Below, piece after piece: positions 45,513-54,282 of a stretch of 64,000 nt of DNA. How positions within the stretch are numbered: position 1 is the stretch's first letter; each line of letters begins with the position of its first letter. Where the stretch lies: positions 1 through 64,000 of the forward strand of contig CAWBOK010000003.1 of assembly GCA_963790415.1 (NCBI GenBank), in the 5' to 3' direction. Source of the DNA: JAJZQZ01 sp963790415 (GTDB lineage: Bacteria > Actinomycetota > Thermoleophilia > RBG-16-64-13). A program made the translations under genes and the position numbers. The notes beneath the pieces were generated by a model, which ran no database searches, was not told the origin of the DNA, and saw only the letters and a list, made by a program, of their open reading frames with translations.

Positions 45513-47144
45513 CTAGTGACTGCCGAGGATGCCCGTCGCGCGGATCTGCGTCAGCTTCTCCGGCTCGGTCCACCACTTGTCCAGGCCGAGGTCTTCGGCC
45601 AAGCGTGTTCGCCGCGTTGTAGCCCGGACCGAAGGTCACCATGCCGCCCGGCGACACGCTCGCGCCGCAGACATAGAGACCGTCGATGGGCGTGCGGTTG
45701 TTGGAGCACTCCTCGTTGGGGCGCAGGTAGCCCATCTGCAACGGCTTGTATGCGCCGTGCTTGATCCCGCCCTTCACCATGGTGAGGAACTTGTTCGAGA
45801 TGTCCTTGGGCGTGGAGAGGTACCGCCACACGATGTTGTCCTCGGTCATGTTGGGCGCGTAGGTGCGCAGCGTGGCCTGCAGTTCGTCGGCGTGCTGCTC
45901 GCGGACGCGGTACCAGGCGTCGGAGCCCGCCGTCGAACAGCTCGTAGGGAGCGTGCTCTGACAGCAGGCCGGTGGCTTTGCCCGCGGGCGCCTGGTAGGG
46001 ATCGTGCACCGAGGGGAAGCAGGCGTTGAAGCCGGCCTCGGGCAGGAGCTCGCCGTCGTGGATGGCGTCCCAATGGTCGATCATGTCCTCGTGCGAGTCG
46101 TAGCCCAGGATGTGGACGAAGGCATTGTTGACGTCGGGGTTGAACTTGGCGGAGATGAAGTCCGGCGGTTCGGACAGGGCCAGGTGCACGCCGTTGTGGC
46201 TCCACGTGTCCCACTGCCAGTCCTTGATGCGGGTCACGAAGTTCGAGTCCAGATGCTGCTCGCCCACATAGTCCAGGAAGGTCTGGTGCGGGTTCAGGCT
46301 GGAGGCCACGAACTTGCTCGCCGTGTGGACGGTGCCGTCCTCGAGCTCCACGCCCGTCGCGCGCCCGTCGTCGATGATGATGCGCTTGATCAGCTGGCTG
46401 CCGAAGATCATGCCGCCGTGGGCGTAGATGTCTTTCGAGAGCCGGTTGGACAGCTGGTGAGAGCCGCCCTTGAGCAGCCGGTACTTGGCCGCGCGCTCGA
46501 TCATCAGCGGCACCAGGAAGCCCAGGCCCTCGAGGTCGTAGTCGAGCCCCCAGAAGCAGGCCGCGTAGAGCATCAGGCCCTTGATGTGCTCGTTCTCGAA
46601 CCAGCGGTCGACGATCTCGAGCGGGGTCTTCTCCTGTATCGCCTGGACCTCGCGACCGATCTCGGTCTTCTGCAGGTTGGCGAGCTGCTCCATGGGCGGA
46701 TGCGCCTCGGCGTAGGTGGCCGGAGCGATGAAGTCGTCGACCAACTTGGTGAAATGGGCGTTCATCTCGAGGTAGGCCTCGGCGTCGGCCTTCGAGAAGA
46801 TCGCGAAGTTCTCCGCCGTCTTCTTGGGGTCGTCGTAGAGGCAGACCGCGCGTCCGTCGGAGAGCGGCATGGTCATGCTGAGTTCGGGCTGGACGAAGTC
46901 GAGCTTGTACCGGCTGATCAGCTCGAGGTCCTGGAACACCGGCGCGTAGTCGACCATCATGTGGTAGACGGCGTGCGTGTTGTGGATCCACCCGGGGATG
47001 GTCACCTTCTCGGTGGCCAGCCCCCCGCCGATCTCCATGCGCCGTTCGAGCACGAGAACCTTGAGGCCCGCCCGTAGCCATGTAGGCGGCTACCGTCAGG
47101 CCGTTCGGCCCCCCGCCCAGAATGATGCCGTCCCAGGTCGCCAT
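45513..47144 (-). CDS. CrtI/phytoene-desaturase-like FAD oxidoreductase 2, three frameshifts
   Basis: About 542 residues when three single extra bases are removed (near 47064-47071, 45923-45929 and 45598-45603). The opening GIILGGGPNGLTVAAYMATGG is the FAD-binding motif, followed by VLERRMEIGGGLATEKVTIPG. The C-terminal signature is GLYVCGASVSPGGMVTFGPG. A paralogue of the enzyme at 43191-44852. First gene of the operon, with a promoter-like sequence at 47180-47207. Three breaks in one gene could mean decay, but everything else is well kept. Confidence 0.78.
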
Positions 47145-47179
47145 CGTCCCCCCCGAAATATGCGACTGCACTGACCGCC

Positions 47180-47207
47180 ATACTAGCCGACGTGGCAGAA
47201 AGCACAA
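47180..47207 (-). promoter_or_regulatory. Candidate promoter of the FAD/phosphotransferase/AOR operon
   Basis: On the minus strand TTGTGC (47207-47202), a 16-base spacer and TAGTAT (47185-47180). Predicted start of transcription is about 30 bases before the ATG at 47144, which has a GGGGGG stretch as ribosome site. Fit to the sigma-70-like consensus is moderate. Confidence 0.45.
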
Positions 47208-47259
47208 TGTAGTTGTTCTGATGTAAGGATAAGCGGGAGTTATGTGTGAGGCCGCTGCG

Positions 47260-47742
47260 TCACAGCACCACGACCGCCATCACCCACAGGCCGATCATGA
47301 CGACGCCCGCCGCAAGTTGGATACCGATCCCGATGCCCACCCCCTTCAGGGCCTCTCCGGTCGAGCGCCACGCCCCCCCGAGATCGCGGAGGCGGACGAG
47401 CTCGGCGACCAAGATGGCGATGGGCCCGCCGACCAGCGCACCCACGACCGGGATCAGGAAGAAGCCAGCCACGACGCCCACGACGCCCACGACGAGCACC
47501 CAGTTCGGGGCGCCGGCCGCCGAAGCCCGCCGGGCCGGCACGACGTAGGTCGCCGCGATCCCGGCGGCTCCGATGCCCACGATCACCAGGGCGACCCCCC
47601 AGCCGAGGGCGCCCGCACCTCCCCATACCGCCCACACGATCGCCGCTCCCATGATGAGCACGAGGCCGGGAAGGACCGGCAGGACGGTCCCCACCAGACC
47701 CACGAGCATGGCGACCGCTACGAGGACATCGAAGCCCGACAC
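47260..47742 (-). CDS. DUF456-family membrane protein
   Basis: 160 residues, nearly all hydrophobic helices with Gly-zipper features (VGLVGTVLPVLPGLVLIMGA, GFFLIPVVGALVGGPIAI). This order of Gly/Pro-rich helices is that of DUF456 proteins, whose role is unknown. Twelve bases separate it from the ACT protein gene upstream, so the two probably share a transcript. Confidence 0.75.
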   Translation of the reverse strand: MSGFDVLVAVAMLVGLVGTVLPVLPGLVLIMGAAIVWAVWGGAGALGWGVALVIVGIGAAGIAATYVVPARRASAAGAPNWVLVVGVVGVVAGFFLIPVVGALVGGPIAILVAELVRLRDLGGAWRSTGEALKGVGIGIGIQLAAGVVMIGLWVMAVVVL

Positions 47743-47754
47743 GGGCGGCCCTTC

Positions 47755-48156
47755 CTACACGTCTTGGAGAAGGCCGATCACCTTGGTCTCGTCGCTGGTG
47801 AGCATGACGATGGTCACGGTAGGCGAGTCGGTGGACGAAGCGTGTATCTGGGCCACGTTTATCCCGGCGTCGGCGAGACGGCGCGCGATGACGGCGAGCT
47901 CTCCGGGCCGATTGTCCACCTCGGCGACCACGACCGGGATGATGCTCACCTCGCCGCCCAAGGGGGCGAGCGCGTCGCCGGTGAGACGGTTGTTGCTGGT
48001 CAGCAGAAGAAACTCGGCCGTGTCGCCCTTGTCGTAGGCACCGATAGCGGCGATATTCACGCCTGCGTCGTGGAGGGCCTCCGTCACATCGGCGAGCAGC
48101 CCGATATGGGTGGGCGCCGTGAAGAGGATCTCGTTGCGAAGCTGTACTTTGGCCAT
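47755..48156 (-). CDS. Tandem ACT-domain protein
   Basis: 133 residues with two ACT units. The first runs LFTAPTHIGLLADVTEALHDAG (about 11-31, in two parts) and the second VDNRPGELAVIARRLADAGI (about 80-99). No enzyme domain is attached. Stand-alone double ACT proteins bind amino acids or similar effectors and often regulate acetolactate synthase-like or phenylacetate-type pathways. ATG 48156 has GGAGG upstream. Confidence 0.8.
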   Translation of the reverse strand: MAKVQLRNEILFTAPTHIGLLADVTEALHDAGVNIAAIGAYDKGDTAEFLLLTSNNRLTGDALAPLGGEVSIIPVVVAEVDNRPGELAVIARRLADAGINVAQIHASSTDSPTVTIVMLTSDETKVIGLLQDV

Positions 48157-48310
48157 GACAAGCCTCCGTGTGCGAATGGTAGTGATAGGTTCATACCGCG
48201 CGCGCCGCCATTCTACTCTGAGAGTCCTCAGTCTGACGCCCGCGTCGCGTCCATGACCGCCGGCACGACATCCATCTCCGCCGCTATAGGCGCCTCGCCG
48301 TAACCGAATC

Positions 48311-48348
48311 TTCCCGTCTTGACGGGAATACGGTAATACAGGTACACT
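48311..48348 (+). promoter_or_regulatory. vapBC promoter and operator; apparently leaderless start
   Basis: TTGACG (48319-48324), an 18-base spacer and TACACT (48343-48348) form a promoter whose expected transcription start falls on the A of the ATG at 48355. No ribosome site precedes the ATG. The palindrome TTCCCGTCTTGACGGGAA (48311-48328) covers the -35 box and is a likely VapB/VapC operator for autorepression. Confidence 0.55.
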
Positions 48349-48354
48349 CCTGCT

Positions 48355-48624
48355 ATGAAGACGACCATCGACATCCCTGAAGAGGTCTATCGCAGAGTGA
48401 AGGCCAAGAGCGCTCTGCAGGGGCGGCGGGTTCGTGAGGTGACCCTGGATCTCTACCGGCGCTGGCTCGACGAAGACGTGGAGGACCCGTCGGCCGGCGA
48501 GCCGGCGACGGCGTGGCTCGATGAGTTCCTCCGTCTCGGTGAAGCAGCCGGTCGCAGCGCGCCTCCCGGACCGACCGCCAGTGAGGTCCTCGCGAACGAT
48601 CGCGGTCGTCTCGACGGAACATGA
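48355..48624 (+). CDS. vapB: VapB-type antitoxin
   Basis: 89 residues. The N-terminal 35 residues (KTTIDIPEEVYRRVKAKSAL and REVTLDLYRRW) match the DNA-binding opening of VapB antitoxins that precede PIN toxins. The C-terminal tail with DEFLRLGEAAG should wrap the toxin. The stop overlaps the toxin ATG by four bases. It should bind the palindrome covering its own promoter. Confidence 0.8.
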   Translation: MKTTIDIPEEVYRRVKAKSALQGRRVREVTLDLYRRWLDEDVEDPSAGEPATAWLDEFLRLGEAAGRSAPPGPTASEVLANDRGRLDGT

Positions 48625-49055
48625 CCTCCACTCCGATCGTTGACGCCAACGTGTGGGTGGCCGCGTACGACCCCACCGACCGCTTTCATGCCGACAGCGC
48701 AGCATTCTTCTATGCACTCGCGAATCTCGGGATCGGTGCTCGGGCCCCCGCTATCCTGGTCTTGGAGGTCGCCTGCGCGTTGGCACGACGTTTTGGAGAT
48801 GTGTCGGTCGGACGCGAAGCGGCAGCCAAGCTGGAGGAGCACCCGATGCTGCGCTTGGAACCCCTCGACGGCCGCCTCCTCTCGGAAGCGGCGCGTCTCG
48901 GCACAGCCCATAGGCTCCGGGCGGCTGACGCACTGTTCGCGGCGACGGCGGCTAGGAGCGGGGGCGGAACCCTCGTCTCCTGGGACCTCGAGCTGATCGA
49001 ACGGGCAGGCGCGGTCACGCCCCTTGTGTGGCTCGCGACCCTTGGAACCGGCTGA
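48621..49055 (+). CDS. vapC: VapC-type PIN-domain ribonuclease toxin
   Basis: 144 residues. Acid residues of the PIN site are present: Asp8 (VDANVWVA), Glu49 (LVLEVACA), Asp103 (RAADALFAA) and Asp122 (SWDLEL). Cleaves RNA, often tRNA or rRNA, when the antitoxin is lost. Coupled to the antitoxin by an ATGA overlap. Size and layout are normal for the family. Confidence 0.88.
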   Translation: MTSTPIVDANVWVAAYDPTDRFHADSAAFFYALANLGIGARAPAILVLEVACALARRFGDVSVGREAAAKLEEHPMLRLEPLDGRLLSEAARLGTAHRLRAADALFAATAARSGGGTLVSWDLELIERAGAVTPLVWLATLGTG

Positions 49056-49174
49056 ATTTGCGTATTCCGCCCCAAATCGATCAGCGAAAACGCCCCATGC
49101 CGATCACTCAAAACGCCGCATGCCGATCGGCCCGTAGCCAAAGCACTCGAGTCGGCCTGAGGAGTCGACTGCGT

Positions 49175-49357
49175 TCACAGGCGATCGGGTTCCCGCGAAA
49201 CCGTTGTGTCGATGCCTCGAAGAAGGCCTTTCATCTCTCGGATAGGAACGACGGGGACCAGTTCGATGCGGCCCTCGTACACGATGGCCCTCACCTTCTG
49301 GCCGGGGCTGAGCCCGAGGTCTTCGCGGGCGAGAGCCGCCGGAGACGGGCCGTTCAT
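49175..49357 (-). CDS. AbrB/SpoVT-like short protein
   Basis: 60 residues. LGLSPGQKVRAIVYEGRIEL and then VVPIREMKGLLRGIDT and VSREPDR are the usual text of AbrB-fold antitoxins, but the N-terminal strand is shortened. The ATG (49357-49355) overlaps the stop of the upstream HTH gene by four bases, which supports the start. AbrB-fold proteins bind DNA as dimers. Without the first strand it may depend on the HTH protein or be degenerate. No PIN toxin follows. Confidence 0.65.
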   Translation of the reverse strand: MNGPSPAALAREDLGLSPGQKVRAIVYEGRIELVPVVPIREMKGLLRGIDTTVSREPDRL

Positions 49358-49881
49358 GCCAGGACAGACCGTATCTCCTTCTGAACGGATCGATCGGAGT
49401 TCTGATCGTCGACGGCGATGTTGAGCTGCATGGTGGTCTGTGCCAACTCCAACAGGTCGTCTTGAATCTGGTAGTTCTTCTCCTCCCGGAGCCAGGTCAG
49501 AACGTGCGCCAAGTGCCAGATGGAAGGTCTTCCTTCGTGGACGGGAGCCGGGAACGCCGCTCCGCAATTCACCATGAGCTTGGCCATATTCTGGCGGGAA
49601 CACCCCAGAATGCCGGCCACGTCGGTCAGACCAACGAAGTCAGGGGCGGCTTCTATCAGCGTCGCATCCGGCATGGCACGCCTGGCAGCGGCGATCGCGC
49701 TGAGCACTGCGCCGTAGGCGGAGTCAGCTTCCCGCGTGAAGGTCAGGGCGACGCGGCCTTTCTGCCCGATGCCGATCAGGGCATCATCGCAGCCCTCATC
49801 GCCAAGTCGCTCAACGCGCTCCTCCGGCCGAGTATGTGCCGTTGCGAGTCGGAACTTCAGGGTGAACTCGTGCGCTTTCAT
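49354..49881 (-). CDS. MerR/excisionase-like helix-turn-helix protein
   Basis: 175 residues. The middle region DFVGLTDVAGILGCSRQNMA (about 81-100) is a winged-helix DNA-binding segment of the excisionase/MerR type, followed by HEGRPSIWHLAHVLTWL. The N-terminal 70 residues (LKFRLA...DALIGIGQKGRVALTFTRE) look like a small separate domain. Three bases separate it from the upstream gene and its end overlaps the AbrB-like gene. A palindrome over the operon promoter (50206-50223) is its likely target. Confidence 0.65.
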   Translation of the reverse strand: MKAHEFTLKFRLATAHTRPEERVERLGDEGCDDALIGIGQKGRVALTFTREADSAYGAVLSAIAAARRAMPDATLIEAAPDFVGLTDVAGILGCSRQNMAKLMVNCGAAFPAPVHEGRPSIWHLAHVLTWLREEKNYQIQDDLLELAQTTMQLNIAVDDQNSDRSVQKEIRSVLA

Positions 49882-49884
49882 TGC

Positions 49885-50163
49885 TCAATCGCCTCTGTTC
49901 CAGTTCTCGTCGTCCGCCGGATGGCCCGTACGATTATCGACGACTCGCCTGATCTGCTTCGCATGGTTCTCAGGGTTTCGGGGAGTGCTCCACACGCTGG
50001 TGATGCAAAATTCGCCGCAGCGGCACTCGAGGTCAAGGTTGGGGCAGTACATCTTGCCCCACGCATGAGAACTACCGCCCGCCGACTCGATGCGCCATCC
50101 GTGACCCTCAGCGTGCCTGAGAGCCTTCTCGATGCCAAAGTGCGGGTGCCGCTTTCGGGGCAA
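49885..50163 (-). CDS. Small HicA-like protein of unknown family (possible toxin)
   Basis: 92 residues if TTG 50163 starts. The text KRHPHFGIEKALRHAEGHGW then GGSSHAWGKMYCP, CRCGEFCITSVWSTPRNPEN and HAKQIRRVVD suggests an alpha/beta fold with a small Cys cluster and a conserved WSTPRNPENHA phrase. HicA-like RNases have a similar opening (helix, GW strand, GSSH). It precedes an HTH gene by three bases, the usual toxin-antitoxin spacing. I know no established function. The TTG lies about 15 bases after the predicted transcription start. Confidence 0.55.
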   Translation of the reverse strand: MPRKRHPHFGIEKALRHAEGHGWRIESAGGSSHAWGKMYCPNLDLECRCGEFCITSVWSTPRNPENHAKQIRRVVDNRTGHPADDENWNRGD

Positions 50164-50184
50164 TTGGCGCTCACATCCTGAGTG

Positions 50185-50223
50185 ATCATATATCGGAAGG
50201 CGGATGGTTGTCAAATGACAACC
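50185..50223 (-). promoter_or_regulatory. Promoter and operator of the HicA-like/HTH/AbrB operon
   Basis: On the minus strand TTGACA (50214-50209), an 18-base spacer and TATGAT (50190-50185), close to consensus. The perfect palindrome GGTTGTCAAATGACAACC (50206-50223) covers the -35 box. This is the standard layout for autorepression by the operon's own DNA-binding protein. Confidence 0.65.
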
Positions 50224-50547
50224 ACGGAAGCGCATGACGTCCTTCGGATTCGTTCGGGCCGGCTGTCCGAAGCTCTCTACTCGAAAGACGAGCCTGACAA
50301 CTTGGCACGACAATGATTGGTCAGATCCCCCAGCCCCGCAATACGACCATAGGCCTATGTGGCTCCAGATCAGCGCGAGATACCCCTAACCCCAGGCGCG
50401 CTCAGCATCCACCGACGCCCCTCCCCTTGACGGCGACGCCGTTGAAGCGATACCATTACATCGTTATCACAGTGGCAATGAGCGTAAACCGCCGGCCGCC
50501 CCGCGGCATGTCGACGCGCTCCTGCGAAGGGAAGGTGACTGCAGGGT
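50224..50547. other. Intergenic region before hcp
   Basis: About 320 bases between the operator of the leftward TA-like operon and the hybrid-cluster protein gene. It should hold the hcp promoter. AT-richer text around 50450-50480 could be part of it, but no clear NO- or oxygen-responsive operator was seen. Confidence 0.3.
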
Positions 50548-52225
50548 ATGGCGAAGAGTCTCGAGATGTTCTGCAACCAGTGCGAGCAGACCCGCAAGGG
50601 CGGGTGCAAGACCAAGGGGGTGTGCGGCAAAGACCCCGAGGTCGCCGCGCTCCAGGACCTGCTCACCTACGCGCTTCGCGGCCTGGCCTCGTGGGCTGTG
50701 ACCGCGCGAGAGCACGGCATCGACGACCCCGAGATCAACCGGTTCACGGCGAAGGCGCTCTTCAGCACCTTGACCAACGTGAACTTCGACCCCATGCGGT
50801 TCGAGGGCCTCATCGCCCGGGCCGCCTACTTCCGCGCCGGCCTGCATGCTCGGCTCGCCGACAAGGGCATCAAGCGCCCGGACTTCACCGATCCCGCCAC
50901 CCGGTTCATCCCGGCGCTCGACCAAGCGAGCTTGGTAGCTCAGGGCGTCGAGGCCGGCCTGCCGATAGACAGAACCCGCGATGCCGACGTCCAGAGCCTC
51001 CAAGAGGTCGTCCTCTACGGCCTGCGGGGCGTGGCGGCCTACGCCGACCATGCCGCTATCCTCGGCCAAGAGGACCCGGCTGTTTACGCCTTCATCCAAG
51101 AGACGCTGGCCAAACTGACCGACAGCACTCTGGACCTGAACGACTGGGTGGGCTTGGCGCTCGAGACGGGCAGGGTCAATCTGCGCGCCATGGAGTTGCT
51201 CGACGCGGGCAACACCTCCACCTACGGCCATCCCGTTCCAACAGCGGTGCCCCTGGGCCACAAGACGGGCAAAGCCATCCTCATCTCCGGGCACGACCTC
51301 AAGGATCTGGAAGAGCTCCTCAAGCAGACCGAGGGCAAGGGCATCAACGTCTATACGCACGGCGAGATGCTTCCCACCCACGCCTATCCCAAGCTCAAGA
51401 AGACGTATCCCCATCTGTACGGGCACTTCGGTACCGCGTGGATGAACCAGCAGTCCGAGTTCCCCTACTTCCCGGGCGCCGTCCTCTTGACCACCAACTG
51501 CCTCATGCCTCCGCGCAAGGAGTACTCCAGCCACGTGTTCACGACGGGCCTGGTCGGATTCCCGGGCGTGCGGCACGTGACCAACGACGACTTCTCACCG
51601 GTCATCGACAAGGCCCTGGAGCTTCATGGCTATCTCGATGACGATCACGAGGCCGGCATGGTGTGGACCGGCTTCGGCCGCAACGCCATCCTGGGCGACC
51701 ATCCCGACGGCAAAGTCGCCGACGTCATCGTCGATCACGTGAAGAAAGGCAAGATCAAGCACTTCTTCCTGGTCGGCGGCTGCGACGGCGCCGACCCCGG
51801 CCGCAACTACTACAACGACTTCGTCGAACAGGCGCCCGCGGACACCGTCATCCTGACATTGGCCTGCGGCAAGTTCCGATTCTTCGACATGGACCTGGGC
51901 TTCATCGACGGCATCCCGCGCCTGGTCGACGTCGGCCAGTGCAACGACGCCTATTCGGCCATCCAGATCGCCGTGGCGTTGGCCGGCGCCTTCGACTGCG
52001 GCGTCAACGACCTGCCCCTGTCGCTGGTGCTCTCCTGGTACGAGCAGAAGGCGGTGTCGATCTTGCTGAGCCTGCTCCATCTGGGCATCAAGGACATCCG
52101 TCTCGGCCCGAGCCTGCCCAACTTCATCTCCCCGAACGTGCTGAACGTGCTCGTGGAGAACTTCAACCTGACTCCCGATCGCGACGGCCGAAGAGGACCT
52201 CGAAGCCATCCTCGGAGCCGCGTAG
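50548..52225 (+). CDS. hcp: Hybrid-cluster protein (hydroxylamine reductase / NO-detoxifying), one frameshift
   Basis: About 559 residues. N-terminal Cys 9, 12, 20 and 26 (CX2CX7CX5C) match the [4Fe-4S] motif of the class found in strict anaerobes. Further family text includes LTTNCLMPP, VGGCDGADPGRNYY and the late SYEQKAV-like region. Reduces hydroxylamine in vitro and is tied to nitric oxide handling and S-nitrosylation in vivo. One extra C at 52172-52175 shifts the last 15 codons; the restored end is AEEDLEAILGAA with TAG at 52223. Flanked by TA modules; followed by a hairpin. Confidence 0.92.
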
Positions 52226-52247
52226 GTCTCAGATCGCCGGGTCTTGC

Positions 52248-52278
52248 GGCGGCGGGCGGGCGTGCCCCGCCCGCCGCC
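52248..52278 (+). terminator. Hairpin after hcp
   Basis: GGCGGCGGGCGGG (52248-52260) pairs perfectly with CCCGCCCGCCGCC (52266-52278), 22 bases past the restored hcp stop. No T run follows. Likely end of the hcp message. Confidence 0.55.
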
Positions 52279-52381
52279 GAGGCCAGACTCCACGCCTCGA
52301 CCCCGCGGGGAATCCGCCGACCACGGTATAGTAGTCGCGGAAGTCTGGCACCCTGGCGCGACTCATTCCGTGGGAGGCACG

Positions 52382-52828
52382 GTGAAGGATTCCCACGTCG
52401 ATCTCAAGCAGCGCCTGACTCAAGTCCTGCGCGGCGACCGGGAGGTGCTGTTCGCGCGGCTCTTCGGGTCCCGCGCGAATGACCGCGCCCGCCCCAACAG
52501 CGACGTGGACCTGGCCGTCCTTCTTTCTCCCGATGTCGCCGCGAGCCTCCACGGTACTGCCCTGCGCCATCTGGACGAGATTCTCTACGAGCGCTTTCCC
52601 GGATCGATCTTCCACCTGGTCGATCTGGCCACAGCCCCGCCGCTCCTCCAGGTCGAGATCATGACCCACGGCCAGACGCTGATTCCCGGGCGCGTGGGAC
52701 TGGAGGAGGACCTCCGCCTCAAGGCCCTCAAGCTCTTCTTCGATGCGGCCCCACTGTACAAGGCACGCCGGGAGAAGCTCGCGTCCATGATGGCGGCAGA
52801 GGAGGACCGATGGTCCGTGCCGAGGTAG
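52382..52828 (+). CDS. mntA: MntA-like minimal nucleotidyltransferase antitoxin
   Basis: 148 residues from GTG 52382. The signature GSRANDRARPNSDVD (Gly29-Ser30, Asp41, Asp43) is an exact GSX10DXD motif. In known MntA-HepT pairs this enzyme adds AMP units to a Tyr of HepT and so silences it. A TATAGT -10-like box lies near 52325. The end overlaps the HepT start by 19 bases. Confidence 0.85.
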   Translation: MKDSHVDLKQRLTQVLRGDREVLFARLFGSRANDRARPNSDVDLAVLLSPDVAASLHGTALRHLDEILYERFPGSIFHLVDLATAPPLLQVEIMTHGQTLIPGRVGLEEDLRLKALKLFFDAAPLYKARREKLASMMAAEEDRWSVPR

Positions 52829-53230
52829 TGGAGCGGAAACTCGCGGCGATGGCCAACTACTTGGACGAACTCCGAGCCCTGCGCCCCAGCGACCTGCAGG
52901 AGTACCAGAAGGATCTGCCGAGGCGCCGCGCGGTGGAACGACTTCTGCAACTCATCGTCGAGGTTGCGACCGACATCAACACGCACCTCGCCGCCGAATC
53001 GGGAGAGGTGCCGGACGACTACTTCGAGTCATTCTGGAGCGCCGCCCGACTGGGTGCGATCGACGACGAACTCGCACGAGCTACTCGCGCCCTCGGCCGG
53101 GTTGCGCAACCGCTTGGTCCACGAGTACGAGACACTGGACGACGGTCAGGTCTTTGCTTCCATTGACATGGCCCTCGGACTCTTCCCTACCTACATCCGG
53201 CAGATCCTCGCGTTTCTGGAGACTCGATAG
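52810..53230 (+). CDS. hepT: HepT-like HEPN-domain toxin, one frameshift
   Basis: About 139 residues. Helical HEPN fold with RRRAVERLLQLIVEVATDIN (about 38-57) and the RX4HXY motif RNRLVHEY (about 101-108), whose Arg/His cut RNA and whose Tyr is the AMPylation site. One extra base near 53075-53085 breaks the frame just before this motif. The upstream MntA-like gene is intact. If the break is real the toxin is dead; if not, this is a normal pair. Confidence 0.8.
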
Positions 53231-53254
53231 CGCGACTCAGGCGGACCCTTCCCC

Positions 53255-54203
53255 GTGAACCTCAACCAACTCAGAGTCTTCTACGTGGCGGCGCGGGAGC
53301 GCAGTCACACCCGCGCTGCGCGCCTGCTGTTCATCACTCAGCCGGCCGTGAGCCAGAACATCAAGGCCCTCGAGACCTTCCTGGGGCTCCCTCTCTTCAG
53401 CAAGACCGGCCGCCAGCGCGAACTCACCCCGGCGGGCCGGACACTCTACGAGCACGCCGAGCGCATCTTCACCTCCGCCGACGAGGCCGAACAGGCCATG
53501 CGCGAGCTGGGGGCGATCGACCGGGGCGAACTGCGCGTGGGCACGACGAAGATATACGCCCGCTACCTGATGCCGTCCATCATCGACGCGTACAAGGAGC
53601 GTCACCCCGACATAACCGTGATGCTCGATGAGGGCAGCTCCGAGCAGATCATCAAGAGCGTGGCCGATCTCACCAACCACCTCGGCGTCGTGGGCCGGAT
53701 CGACCTACCTCCGCGCATGCGGCACCTGCCCTTTCGGCGGATCCAGCTGATACTGGTCGCGGGAGCCACGCACCCTCTGGCACAGCGCGTCGCCGCGGGG
53801 GAGATGGTCACCTGGAAGGATCTGACCGACCAGGCTCTCATCCTGCGGGAGCACGGCTCCAGCAGCCGCCTGGCGGCCGTCGATCGCCTGGCCCACGACG
53901 GCGTGGTCACCCACGTGGTCATGGAATCGGGGTCGGTTGACTTCATCAAGCGGTACGTCGCCGAGGGGAAAGCGATGGCATTCTTGTACGAGCCCGACCT
54001 TCGCGACGAACTCGATGCCGGCCGTCTGGTGCGGATCCCCTTGGCGGACGGCGAGCTTGGAGCTGGAGACCTCGATCGTCCTCCTGCCCGACGTAGCCCG
54101 CACTCCAGCGGTACGCGCCTTCCTGCAGGTGCTGGAGGAATCGGCCACCGCGGGCTGGAGCGTCCTACCCGACAGCGGCGGCGCGGCGCACGCGATACAC
54201 TGA
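53255..54203 (+). CDS. LysR-family transcription regulator, one frameshift
   Basis: About 315 residues from GTG 53255. Winged HTH at 1-60 (LRVFYVAARERSHTRAARLL, TQPAVSQNIKALE), then a two-lobe effector domain (GELRVGTTKIYARYLMPSII, VMESGSVDFIKRYVAEGKAM). One extra G at 54059-54060 breaks the frame. The restored C-terminus is ELETSIVLLPDVARTPAVRA with stop at 54201-54203. Likely controls the adjacent aminotransferase or another local operon in response to a small acid. Confidence 0.85.
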
Positions 54204-54282
54204 ACCCGCACCGGGTGCCCCGGCCCGAGCACGGCGACCGGAGCACCACAGGCTAAGCCCGATCGAGAGGAGATCGCCGCCC

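Noticed and set aside
44088..45764. A 558-codon plus-strand frame across the FAD oxidoreductase 1 gene and the unknown protein
   Set aside because: It spans two well-supported minus-strand genes and has no domain.
43191..47144. Carotenoid biosynthesis cluster
   Set aside because: Two CrtI-like enzymes are present, but no phytoene synthase, prenyltransferase or cyclase is nearby, and the other operon genes point to catabolism.
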